From JABMRP01 sp964444795 (GTDB lineage: Bacteria > Planctomycetota > Planctomycetia > Pirellulales > Thermoguttaceae): a stretch of DNA of 11,030 nt. The notes under the pieces are model-generated. The model did not search any database. It was not told the origin of the DNA and saw nothing but the letters and a program-made list of their open reading frames with translations. A program made the position numbers and the translations under genes. Each line of letters starts with the position of its first letter. Positions within the stretch are counted from its first letter, which is position 1. The stretch is taken from assembly GCA_964444795.1 (NCBI GenBank), contig CAYUIQ010000272.1:1-11030 (forward strand), in the 5' to 3' direction. Shown here piece by piece: positions 1-6,652 of the stretch.

Positions 1-699
1 AGTCCGAGCCTGGGCGTCTCGCGGGAAGACCCGGGCAAGTTCGTGCTGGGCACCGTACCGGTCGAGTCCGACGGATCGGCCTTCTTCCGCGTGCCCTCCG
101 GCGTGCCCGTCTTCTTCCAGGCGTTGGACCACAACGGGATGGCCGTGCAGACGATGCGTTCGCTGACGTACGTCCAGCCGAACGAAACGCTGGCCTGCGT
201 GGGCTGTCACGAAGGGCGCCGCTCGACGCCCCGCTTGGGACGCATTCCGCTGGCTGCGGCCCGTGATGCGTCGAAGTTGCGACTCGGGCCGGAGGGCACT
301 TGGCCGCTGCGGTACGACACACTGGTACAACCGGTGCTGGATCGCCATTGCGTCTCGTGCCATCGCCCCGACGGCGACGACGCCAAGGCGGCCAAGTTCG
401 TGCTGACCGGCCCCAAGTCGTACGACGCCCTATTGGAATACGCCGACGGCGATCTCCGCAAGCTGGTCTTCGAGCGCGACGCCTCGATCGCCGGCCAAGG
501 CCCGGCGCTGCAGAGCAAGCTGCTGGCCCTGCTGACCGCGGAAGGCGGCCACGAAGACGTCAAGCTCGACCCCGACAGCCTCCGCCGCTTGATCGTCTGG
601 ATGGACACCTACGCCCACCGCCTGGGTTCGTACAGTTCCGAGCAGGAAGAGCAGCTCCGGCAGTTTCGGGAGCGATGCGCGGGGATATTGGAGCGGTAA
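1..699 (+). CDS. HzsA-like dihaem c-type cytochrome protein, 3' part only
   Basis: The reading frame is open from the first base, so the gene begins outside the window and only its last 232 residues are present. An in-frame GTG at 43 lies inside a conserved stretch and is not a credible start. Two c-type haem attachment motifs are visible, CVGCH (196-210) and CVSCH (349-363). The text before the first one (GTVPVESDGSAFF, then FFQALD and TMRSLTYVQP) matches what I know of the HzsA-related family, which is widespread in planctomycetes and named after the alpha subunit of hydrazine synthase. The second CxxCH lies in a segment resembling a cytochrome-like domain, followed by a C-terminal R-L-I-V-W-M-D segment. 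Proteins of this group are exported and their haems face the periplasm. Most members occur in organisms that do not make hydrazine, so the reaction is unknown; electron transfer or a haem-dependent oxidoreductase role is an inference. The next gene starts 21 bases downstream and may be co-transcribed. Confidence 0.85.
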   Translation, partial: SPSLGVSREDPGKFVLGTVPVESDGSAFFRVPSGVPVFFQALDHNGMAVQTMRSLTYVQPNETLACVGCHEGRRSTPRLGRIPLAAARDASKLRLGPEGTWPLRYDTLVQPVLDRHCVSCHRPDGDDAKAAKFVLTGPKSYDALLEYADGDLRKLVFERDASIAGQGPALQSKLLALLTAEGGHEDVKLDPDSLRRLIVWMDTYAHRLGSYSSEQEEQLRQFRERCAGILER

Positions 700-720
700 C
701 GAGGTAGGGTAGGGGCACCA

Positions 721-1398
721 ATGCCCGAAGCCAAGGCAAACGAACATCGCTCCACAAAAGGCCGAAGGCTTCAAGTCCGCCTATACTTCTGGCCTTCCGC
801 CTGGCTGGGGACGATGATTGGCTGCGGAATATTCGGATTTGTACTGGCTGAACACCGCTATGGCGGAGAATACTGCCTTTTCTGCGCAGTGGTCGGAGTC
901 TTCATCGCGAGTACCTTGGGAGTGCCAATCCATTTAGCCATGGCGGGCATGGGCTGGATGACGTGGACGTCCCGGTATCGTGTCGTGCTGGCTGCCCTGG
1001 CAGGCGGTCTGACGTGCGCTTTTGCGATATGCTGGGCATTTCCGGACGCCGACCTTCCATTCCTCTTCGGTGATCGCGTCATGCTGTTGGGCGTGGGGAT
1101 GGGGACGGTCGGAGGCGCCGCTGGAGGAATCTTCCAACAGGTGTTCTGTGAGCCGCGAAGCCAACGCCGTCGGGCGGAAGACAAGAGTGTCTGGCAGTTC
1201 ACCCTTCGGGATTTGTTCCTACGGACGACGATCCTTGCGATCCTGTTATCGGTTTCAACATGCTGCGTCAGGGAGTTTATGGATTCTAGTGAACAGCCGA
1301 AATGGTATGGCGAGCCGGTGCCGGACACCGTGGAGCAACCGGCTGAAGAATCGCCGCCCGAATCCGCCAAAGCGGCCGGCGACGATCCGTTGGAGTAG
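721..1398 (+). CDS. Polytopic membrane protein of unknown function
   Basis: The product has 225 residues and I do not recognise a named family. Hydrophobic segments lie at about residues 25-43, 51-75, 88-107 and 119-139, with a fifth at 167-182, so it should be an inner-membrane protein. The fifth helix follows the motif FTLRDLF (160-166). The pattern F-[ST]-L-R-x-L-[FL] next to a hydrophobic helix is familiar from many small planctomycete membrane proteins, but its function is unknown. The tail (187-225) is acidic and proline-rich and probably disordered. Basic residues (about 147-152) separate the four-helix block from the last helix. The ATG at 721 is preceded by a G-rich stretch rather than a clear Shine-Dalgarno. 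Codon bias is weaker and the GC content looks lower than in the flanking genes, so a recently acquired or weakly expressed gene is possible. It may share a transcript with the cytochrome gene 21 bases upstream. Confidence 0.75.
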   Translation: MPEAKANEHRSTKGRRLQVRLYFWPSAWLGTMIGCGIFGFVLAEHRYGGEYCLFCAVVGVFIASTLGVPIHLAMAGMGWMTWTSRYRVVLAALAGGLTCAFAICWAFPDADLPFLFGDRVMLLGVGMGTVGGAAGGIFQQVFCEPRSQRRRAEDKSVWQFTLRDLFLRTTILAILLSVSTCCVREFMDSSEQPKWYGEPVPDTVEQPAEESPPESAKAAGDDPLE

Positions 1399-1448
1399 AT
1401 ACCGTGAATGCGATTTACATTCCCCGGCGACAAATCGCCCGACTGCCC

Positions 1449-1477
1449 TTGGCCGATTTGGCCCGATACGGTATAAG
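1449..1477 (+). promoter_or_regulatory. Sigma70-like promoter for the duplicated-repeat gene
   Basis: A -35 box TTGGCC (1449-1454) and a -10 box TATAAG (1472-1477) are separated by 17 bases. They match the consensus at four and five of six positions. A transcript starting near 1484 would have a leader of about 50 bases before the ribosome site at 1525. The boxes lie in the 137-base gap between two genes. Spotted by eye; no start-site data. Confidence 0.45.
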
Positions 1478-1535
1478 CCCACCGTGTGGCCGTGCGTGTC
1501 AAGCGTCCCAACCGTGGAACCTCCAGGAGAACGAA

Positions 1536-1955
1536 ATGTCGAGGATCTTTCTTGCCGGCCTGATCGGGGCCGTTTCGTGCGGGGTTCTTTTTGCGGCGGA
1601 GCCCGAGCCACGGCAACATGTGGCCGATTTCAAGGTGCTGGAGGTCGACGCCGATGGCGGGCAGCGCATCCTTTGCCAGCCGAAACTCATCATGACCGAC
1701 GGCCACGATGCGCGGTTCGTCATGGGCCAGGCGCCGGGCAAACGGATCGAGATTACGATCTCGACCGTCGCCGACGCTCAGCCGACGCAATACGTCACCC
1801 AGTTCAAGCTGATCGAAAAGCCCCCCCGCGGCAAACCGACGATCCTCGCCTCTCCCCGGATCGTCACCGTTGCCGACACACGCGGCTCGGTCACCATCGG
1901 CCAGGAGAACGGGCCTCGCATGGAGTATCATGTGATTGCTAAGGAACTGCCGTAG
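1536..1955 (+). CDS. Small exported protein with a tandem 58-residue secretin-like repeat
   Basis: The frame is open from a GTG at 1404, but the ATG at 1536 is the better start. It has AGGAG (1525-1529) six bases upstream, and it directly begins a Sec signal peptide (hydrophobic to about residue 20, AA-E cleavage near 21). The product is 139 residues long. After the signal the protein is two copies of one unit at an exact 58-residue offset without gaps, about 29-76 and 87-134. Shared positions include V29/V87, F32/F90, K33/K91, E36/E94, G41/G99, I45-L46/I103-L104, P49/P107, G64-Q65/G122-Q123, G68/G126, R70/R128 and E72/E130. The core of each copy, I-L-x-x-P-[KR]-[LI]-[IV], then a G-Q turn, resembles the strand pattern of the secretin (GspD/PilQ) core, in which 'LxxPxxxT...A...VG' is recurrent. 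It is far too short to form a secretin channel. A periplasmic beta-rich accessory protein is an inference; I know no named function. Confidence 0.8.
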   Translation: MSRIFLAGLIGAVSCGVLFAAEPEPRQHVADFKVLEVDADGGQRILCQPKLIMTDGHDARFVMGQAPGKRIEITISTVADAQPTQYVTQFKLIEKPPRGKPTILASPRIVTVADTRGSVTIGQENGPRMEYHVIAKELP

Positions 1956-1965
1956 GTCGGGGCGA

Positions 1966-2210
1966 ATTGGGTGCCACTGGCATCTTGCCAGTGCCTCTTC
2001 GACCGTAGCTTGCACGCCGAAGCGGCGAAGAGATATTGTGCGCGTAAATCGGCTCGAAGTGACGTCGTTCCCCGCGGACTCCACAGGGGCAGAGTCACCC
2101 GATGTCGAATCCCCCACCGCGGAGTCGATTGCCGCGATGGCTTGTGTTGGTTGTGCCGGGGGCAAGCTCCGAGTCCAAGAAGCACTGGCAGGATGCCAGT
2201 GGCACCCAAT
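1966..2210. repeat. 245-base element with 48-49-base imperfect terminal inverted repeats (MITE/BIME-like)
   Basis: The left end (1966-2013) and the reverse complement of the right end (2162-2210) agree at about 42 of 49 positions, including 28 of the first 29. Each end itself contains a perfect hairpin with arms CACTGGCA and TGCCAGTG and a three-base loop (TCT on the left, GGA on the right). The interior (2014-2161) has smaller palindromes (CGCCGAAGCGGCG; GACTC with GAGTC) and no credible gene. The element fills the gap between two converging genes, ending 4 bases before the sulfatase stop codon. The CACTGGCA...TGCCAGTG palindrome is a type I associate with dispersed repeats in planctomycete genomes. 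It may also act as a two-way transcription stop. I see no clear target-site duplication and no transposase. Confidence 0.7.
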
Positions 2211-2213
2211 CGG

Positions 2214-3977
2214 TCACTTCCGCTCGACCACCACATAATACGCCCCCCGCGATTGACCGCTCGCCTCGTCAATCAGCCACGTCTGCAAAGTCGTTTTACC
2301 CGCGGGCAACTCGACCGTGAAGGTCATTTCCTTGGCCCCGGCGGGTATCGGCCGCGTCTCGTCGATCGGGCCGATCTTGAGTCTCGCGGTCGTGGCGCGG
2401 ACCGCCTTGCCGCCGGGGATTGCGGCGGTGATCGGAGCGTCGACCTCCACCGGCCAGCGACGCAGGCTGATGTCGTACTGCCCGGCCTTGGCAATCTCGA
2501 CGGCCCAAAAACTGTTGGCCGTCGAGCCGCCGCGAACGGCACCCTGGTTCCAGGGCGTGTGGGTGTGCCAATCAAAACAGTTCAGCCGGGCCGGGTTCTC
2601 CGCGTCGTCGCCCAGGACGATATGACAATAGTCGCCGAAACTGGGAGAAACCTCCGCCCACCATTTTTCGTACGTCGCGCGAAGCTGCTGCACTACCTCG
2701 GGATGCTCGGCGGCCACGTCGGTCTTCTGGCCCGGGTCGGCTTTGATGTCGTACAGCGCCTTGCCGCCGATCAATCGCCAGCGCGGGCTCAGCACGGCCG
2801 CGTTCCATTGTTGCGGCGGTTCGGCGCTTTGGCGGTATTGAATCACCAGGGATCGCGCCTGTTCGACATCGCGCTTTGCCGGCAGAACTTGGGCCCAACT
2901 CACGCCGTCGGTGCGAAACCCCTCGGGCCGCTTCAAGCCACACAAGTCGATCAGCGTGGGCAATACATCCATACAGGAAGCCAACACGTTGATGTCGTGT
3001 CCGCCGGTCAACCCGCCTCCGGGCCAGCGAATGAAGAACGGCACGCGATGCCCGCCGTCGTAAAGCGAGCCCTTGGCACCCCGCATCCCGGCGTTGAACC
3101 CCTTTCCGCCACGAAAGCCGGCCGATGTGCCGTTATCGGTGGTGAAAATGAGGATCGTCTCCTCGGCGATGCCCAGCTCGTCGAGTTTCCGCATCAGTCG
3201 GGCCATATTGTCGTCGATATTGGTAATCATGCCGTAAAACGCCGCATGCGGCACCGCCGGGTTGCCGGCGTAGCGATCGCTGTACTCCTTGGCCACGTTG
3301 TACGGACCGTGCGGCGCGTTGGTGGAAACGTACGCGAAAAACGGCTTGTCCTTCGATGCCTCGATGAACCGCATCGCCCCGTCGAACCAAATATCGGTGC
3401 AGTAGCCGGTAAACTTCACCGGCTTGTCGTTATGGAAATACGTGTCGTCGAAATAGTCGTTCCCCCAGTAGTCGGGCGTTTGCCCTACGCCGCCGCCGCC
3501 GTGGATGAGCACTTCGTCAAAGCCCCGATCTTTCGGCCGATAGGGATAATTGTCGCCGACGTGCCACTTGCCGAAGCAACCCGTGCGATAGCCGGCCGCG
3601 GAGAAGACGTCGGCGATGGTCATCGCGTCGGCCCGGGGTAGCGAACGACCCCAAGTGGTCCCCCACGCGCCCAGCCGCACGGCATTCTGCCCGGTCAGCA
3701 AGGCGGCCCGCGTGGGCGTACACAGCGGCCAAACGTGATAGTCGGTCAGCCGCACGCTGGTAGCATGCAATCGGTCAAGGGCCGGCGTTTGGATCACCCG
3801 ATTCCCGTGGGCCGCCACGTCGCCGTAGCCCTGGTCGTCGGTCATCACGAGAATCACATTCGGCCGGTTGGCCGCATCGGCCGTTGTTACCGCAAGGAAG
3901 GACCCGAGAATCGCCATGCCGGCTGCGATGAGAAAACCCCTGGTGTTCGACGCGTCCCGTCTGAGTGTTACGATCAT
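2214..3977 (-). CDS. Secreted formylglycine-dependent sulfatase (arylsulfatase family)
   Basis: The product has 587 residues from the ATG at 3977. The frame stays open further upstream, but that part lies across the promoter, and this start is followed at once by a signal peptide (cleavage near residue 36). GAGG lies seven bases before it. It hydrolyses sulfate esters, probably on polysaccharides, outside the cytoplasm. The sulfatase signature CTPTR (86-90) supplies the cysteine (C86) that a formylglycine-generating enzyme must oxidise. Calcium ligands are visible as D47-D48 and D281-N282. Other family positions are K137/H139 (GKWHVG), H223 (APHGP) and K302 (GAKGSLYDGG). Residues about 470-587 form an extra beta-rich C-terminal module beyond the core fold. 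The ALYDIKADPGQKTDVA stretch (407-422) is typical of S1-family arylsulfatases. The exact substrate cannot be told. No maturase gene lies in the window. The gene is transcribed away from the dehydrogenase pair. Confidence 0.93.
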   Translation of the reverse strand: MIVTLRRDASNTRGFLIAAGMAILGSFLAVTTADAANRPNVILVMTDDQGYGDVAAHGNRVIQTPALDRLHATSVRLTDYHVWPLCTPTRAALLTGQNAVRLGAWGTTWGRSLPRADAMTIADVFSAAGYRTGCFGKWHVGDNYPYRPKDRGFDEVLIHGGGGVGQTPDYWGNDYFDDTYFHNDKPVKFTGYCTDIWFDGAMRFIEASKDKPFFAYVSTNAPHGPYNVAKEYSDRYAGNPAVPHAAFYGMITNIDDNMARLMRKLDELGIAEETILIFTTDNGTSAGFRGGKGFNAGMRGAKGSLYDGGHRVPFFIRWPGGGLTGGHDINVLASCMDVLPTLIDLCGLKRPEGFRTDGVSWAQVLPAKRDVEQARSLVIQYRQSAEPPQQWNAAVLSPRWRLIGGKALYDIKADPGQKTDVAAEHPEVVQQLRATYEKWWAEVSPSFGDYCHIVLGDDAENPARLNCFDWHTHTPWNQGAVRGGSTANSFWAVEIAKAGQYDISLRRWPVEVDAPITAAIPGGKAVRATTARLKIGPIDETRPIPAGAKEMTFTVELPAGKTTLQTWLIDEASGQSRGAYYVVVERK

Positions 3978-4028
3978 GTTTCGGCCTCGATGCGGCAAGA
4001 GGAAAATGCGGGTAGTTACCGGCACGGC

Positions 4029-4058
4029 ATTATAGACCTGATGACCGGTAGGTGCCAA
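4029..4058 (-). promoter_or_regulatory. Strong sigma70-like promoter for the sulfatase
   Basis: On the minus strand, TTGGCA (4058 down to 4053, five of six matches) and TATAAT (4034 down to 4029, perfect) are 18 bases apart. The start would be near 4022, giving a leader of about 45 bases before the ATG at 3977. This is the best promoter match in the window. It supports the chosen start, since the longer open frame would begin upstream of the promoter. Confidence 0.6.
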
Positions 4059-4072
4059 TCGCCACGCGTGGG

Positions 4073-4100
4073 TTGATCGATTGCCGAAGGAGAGTATACT
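4073..4100 (+). promoter_or_regulatory. Sigma70-like promoter for the SDR-ALDH pair
   Basis: TTGATC (4073-4078) and TATACT (4095-4100) are separated by 16 bases and match consensus at four and five positions. A start near 4107 would give an mRNA leader of about 158 bases that contains the whole hairpin repeat at 4131-4224. The -35 box lies only 14 bases from the -35 box of the divergent sulfatase promoter, so one regulator could affect both. Confidence 0.45.
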
Positions 4101-4130
4101 CAGGACGAGTGGAGAATAGCTGTCGTGTTG

Positions 4131-4224
4131 GGGTGCCTGGGGTCGGACTGCGAGCAGGGAGCCCCCAGATCGTCTGCAACTGGGGGCTCGTCGCTCGCTG
4201 CTCGCAACTCGTCCCCAGGCACCC
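4131..4224. repeat. 94-base long-hairpin repeat, complete copy, in the SDR leader
   Basis: Three nested inverted pairs make one long stem. The outer arms are GGGTGCCTGGGG (4131-4142) and CCCCAGGCACCC (4213-4224), perfect over 12 bp. The middle arms are GCGAGCAG (4150-4157) and CTGCTCGC (4198-4205). The inner arms are GAGCCCCCAG (4159-4168) and CTGGGGGCTC (4180-4189). A second copy begins at 10976 and runs off the window. The sequence lies between the candidate start of transcription and the ribosome site of the SDR gene, so it should be transcribed. It could be a regulatory structure or only a dispersed REP-like repeat that landed there. Confidence 0.75.
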
Positions 4225-4264
4225 ACCGGCTGAAACCACCCAACGCAGACCCGGGGAGGCCACG

Positions 4265-5077
4265 ATGACCGAGATCGCCGGCAAAAGCGTGTTGATCACC
4301 GGCGGTGCCAGCGGCATCGGGCGGCTGACGGCCTTGAAGATGGCACGGCGTGGCGCTCGCACGATCATCTGGGACATTGATCCCGAGGCCCTGGCCGCGT
4401 GCGTGGAAGAATTCCAGGCAGTTGCACCAGAGCCGGTCCACGGCTACGTGTGCGACGTGTCGCAAAGCCAGTGCGTCCATGAAACGGCCGAGCAAGTGCG
4501 ACGCGACACGGGCGGTGTCGACATCCTGGTCAACAACGCGGGCGTCGTTTCCGGTAAACGGTTTCTCCAGTGTAGCGACGAGCAGATCCGCCGAACCATC
4601 GACGTCAACGCCATGGCCCTGTTCTGGACGGGCCGAGCATTCCTGCCGGATATGATCCGCGCGGGGACTGGTCACGTGGTAACCATTGCGTCGGCCGCCG
4701 GTTGCGTGGGTGTGGCCGGTTTGGCCGACTATTGCGCCGGGAAATGGGCGGCCGTCGGTTTCGACGAGGCGTTGCGAGCCGAACTCCGAGAAACGGCGCC
4801 CGGTGTGATGACCACGATCGTCTGCCCTTATTACGTCAATACGGGCATGTTCCGCGGCGTGAAAACCCGGTTCCCGTGGCTGCTGCCCATCCTCGACGAA
4901 GAGTACGTCGCCGAGCGCATCGTTCGGGCCATTCGCCGCAACCGTCGTCGGCTGCTCATGCCCCGGGCGGTCCATCTGGTGCCCGCGTTGCGGGTCCTGC
5001 CGCTGCGATGGTTCGATGCGATCGTGGGCTTCTTGGGCATCAATCGTTCGATGGACCATTTCGTGGGCCGGAAATGA
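4265..5077 (+). CDS. Short-chain dehydrogenase/reductase (classical SDR)
   Basis: The product has 270 residues from the ATG at 4265, which has GGGGAGG five bases upstream (4253-4259). The open frame from 4052 only reads through the hairpin repeat. It is a cytoplasmic NAD(P)-dependent alcohol/ketone oxidoreductase of Rossmann fold. Visible motifs are TGGASGIG (12-19) for the dinucleotide, D37 at the end of the second strand (favours NAD), NNAG (90-93), N115, S143, and the catalytic Y156-x-x-x-K160. The tail (about 225-270) is arginine-rich then hydrophobic and ends in MDHFVGRK, suggesting contact with membrane lipid. Such tails and the overall sequence recall the retinol or 17-beta-hydroxysteroid type SDRs (SDR16C-like), but that subfamily call is tentative. 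It overlaps the aldehyde dehydrogenase gene by four bases (ATGA), so the two are translationally coupled and probably act in series: alcohol to aldehyde, then aldehyde to acid. The substrate is unknown. Confidence 0.9.
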   Translation: MTEIAGKSVLITGGASGIGRLTALKMARRGARTIIWDIDPEALAACVEEFQAVAPEPVHGYVCDVSQSQCVHETAEQVRRDTGGVDILVNNAGVVSGKRFLQCSDEQIRRTIDVNAMALFWTGRAFLPDMIRAGTGHVVTIASAAGCVGVAGLADYCAGKWAAVGFDEALRAELRETAPGVMTTIVCPYYVNTGMFRGVKTRFPWLLPILDEEYVAERIVRAIRRNRRRLLMPRAVHLVPALRVLPLRWFDAIVGFLGINRSMDHFVGRK

Positions 5078-6639
5078 ATACTGAAACGAACACCCCTTGC
5101 ACGAGTCCCTCCGACGGCCGCCTGCTGGGTCACTCGCCCTTGGATTCGATCGACAGCCTCGATGCCGCTTTTCGTTCGGCGCGCGCGGCCCAACCCGCTT
5201 GGGCACGGGTTCCGCTGAAGGAGCGAGTCGCGGCGATGCGCCGGGTCCGCGATTATATTGTCTCCCATGCCGACGAACTGGCCGAGACGATCAGCGCCGA
5301 CAACGGCAAGACCCGGGTCGACGCCATGGCCACCGAGGTGTTTCCCGCGGCCGTGGCGGCGAGCTACTATTGCCGCCGGGCGAAGCGTTTTTTGAAATCG
5401 CGCGGCACCGGCGGCAGTTCTTGGCTGTTGGTGAACAAGCGAAGCCGGATTCACCGCGTGCCCTGGGGCGTGGTCGGTGTGATCTCGCCCTGGAACTACC
5501 CCTTCGCCATCCCCTTTTCCGAAGTCGTCATGGCTCTGCTGGCCGGCAATGCGGTGATCTTGAAGGTGGCCACGCAAACGCAGATGGTCGGCCGAGCGCT
5601 GCGGCAGTGCTTTGCCGCGGCCGAAGTGCCCCAGGGGGTGTTCGCTCATATCAACCTGCCCGGTCGTGTTGCCGGCGACGCCCTGCTGGAAGCCGGCATC
5701 GACAAGCTCTTCTTCACCGGCTCGGTACACGTGGGCAAGCAACTGATGGCCAAGGCGGCCGAGACATTTACGCCCGTATCTCTCGAACTGGGCGGCAACG
5801 ATCCGATGCTCGTTTGTCCCGATGCCGATCTCGGGCGTGCTACCGCGGGGGCCGTTTGGGCCGGGCTGCAAAACTGCGGGCAATCCTGCGGCGGCGTCGA
5901 ACGTATCTACGTGCATACGGACGTGTATGAATCGTTTCTCAACGAATTGGCCCAGCGCGTCGCCCGCTTGCGGGTCGGCCAGGACGTCGATCATCAGGTC
6001 GATCTGGGGGCCATGACGACGCGGAAGCAACGAGACGTCGTGCGGCAGCATGTCGAGGACGCCACGACGCGCGGCGCCAAGGTGCATACCCAGTCCGACT
6101 GCCCCGAGGGAACCGCCGGCAACTTCATGGCCGCCGTGGTGCTGGTCGACGTCGACCACTCGATGCGCGTCATGCGCGAAGAGACGTTTGGCCCGGTCGT
6201 GGCCGTGATGAAAGTCGACGACATGGACCGGGCCGTTACCCTGGCCAACGACTCCGAACTGGGATTGACCGCCTCGGTCTGGTCGAGGAGTCGAAAGACG
6301 GCCCGGCGATTGGCCCGGCGGCTCGAAGCGGGCGTCGTCACCGTCAACGATCACCTCGTAAGCCACGGCCTGCCGGACACGCCCTGGGGCGGGTTCAAAC
6401 AGTCGGGCATTGGGCGCACGCACGGCGAAATCGGGTTCGCGGAAATGACCCGGCCGCAGTGTATCGTCGACGACCTGATGCCGTGGGTGAAGAAGGATCT
6501 CTGGTGGTATCCGCACGGCCCGCAGATCTACCGGGGCCTGCGCGGCGCGCTGGAGTTTCTCTACGGCCGAGGACTGCCGCGGCGAATTGCCGGTTTCTGT
6601 CGTTTGGTACGCTGTTACCTTCGGACGTTTCGACGGTAA
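5074..6639 (+). CDS. Aldehyde dehydrogenase (ALDH superfamily)
   Basis: The product has 521 residues. The start is the ATG at 5074 overlapping the SDR stop; the open frame continues upstream only as an out-of-frame reading of the SDR gene. It oxidises an aldehyde to a carboxylic acid with NAD(P)+. Motifs in order are W140-N141-Y142-P143 (oxyanion Asn), K164, the FTGS nucleotide loop (214-217), the general base E238 in LELGG, the nucleophile C272 in GQSC, and E370 in EETFGP. In the segment K-V-A-T (164-167), T167 stands where human ALDH2 has Glu195, which holds the NAD ribose, so NADP+ may be accepted. After the normal fold end (about 468) there is an extra tail, rich in W, Y, L and R (471-521), unusual for soluble ALDHs and suggestive of membrane association. 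Coupling to the SDR points to consecutive steps on one substrate. A lipophilic alcohol is an inference. Confidence 0.92.
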   Translation: MNTETNTPCTSPSDGRLLGHSPLDSIDSLDAAFRSARAAQPAWARVPLKERVAAMRRVRDYIVSHADELAETISADNGKTRVDAMATEVFPAAVAASYYCRRAKRFLKSRGTGGSSWLLVNKRSRIHRVPWGVVGVISPWNYPFAIPFSEVVMALLAGNAVILKVATQTQMVGRALRQCFAAAEVPQGVFAHINLPGRVAGDALLEAGIDKLFFTGSVHVGKQLMAKAAETFTPVSLELGGNDPMLVCPDADLGRATAGAVWAGLQNCGQSCGGVERIYVHTDVYESFLNELAQRVARLRVGQDVDHQVDLGAMTTRKQRDVVRQHVEDATTRGAKVHTQSDCPEGTAGNFMAAVVLVDVDHSMRVMREETFGPVVAVMKVDDMDRAVTLANDSELGLTASVWSRSRKTARRLARRLEAGVVTVNDHLVSHGLPDTPWGGFKQSGIGRTHGEIGFAEMTRPQCIVDDLMPWVKKDLWWYPHGPQIYRGLRGALEFLYGRGLPRRIAGFCRLVRCYLRTFRR

Positions 6640-6652
6640 GCGTGTGAAACCG

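Noticed and set aside
1404..1535. Upstream GTG start for the duplicated-repeat protein
   Set aside because: The extension would bury the signal peptide and would run through the likely promoter; the ATG at 1536 has AGGAG six bases upstream.
858..2165. A 435-codon minus-strand open frame
   Set aside because: It is antisense to the membrane protein and the exported repeat protein and crosses the inverted-repeat element. Its composition is that of a shadow frame.
1971..3641. A 556-codon plus-strand open frame
   Set aside because: It is antisense to the sulfatase, begins inside the inverted-repeat element and translates it; no domain is recognisable.
4131..4224. Possible riboswitch in the SDR leader
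   Set aside because: The fold is one simple long hairpin with a related copy elsewhere upstream of an unrelated gene, and no known aptamer motif is visible; a structured repeat is the better reading.
3978..4226. N-terminal extension of the sulfatase
   Set aside because: It reads through a near-consensus promoter and the hairpin repeat, and would place the signal peptide inside the protein.
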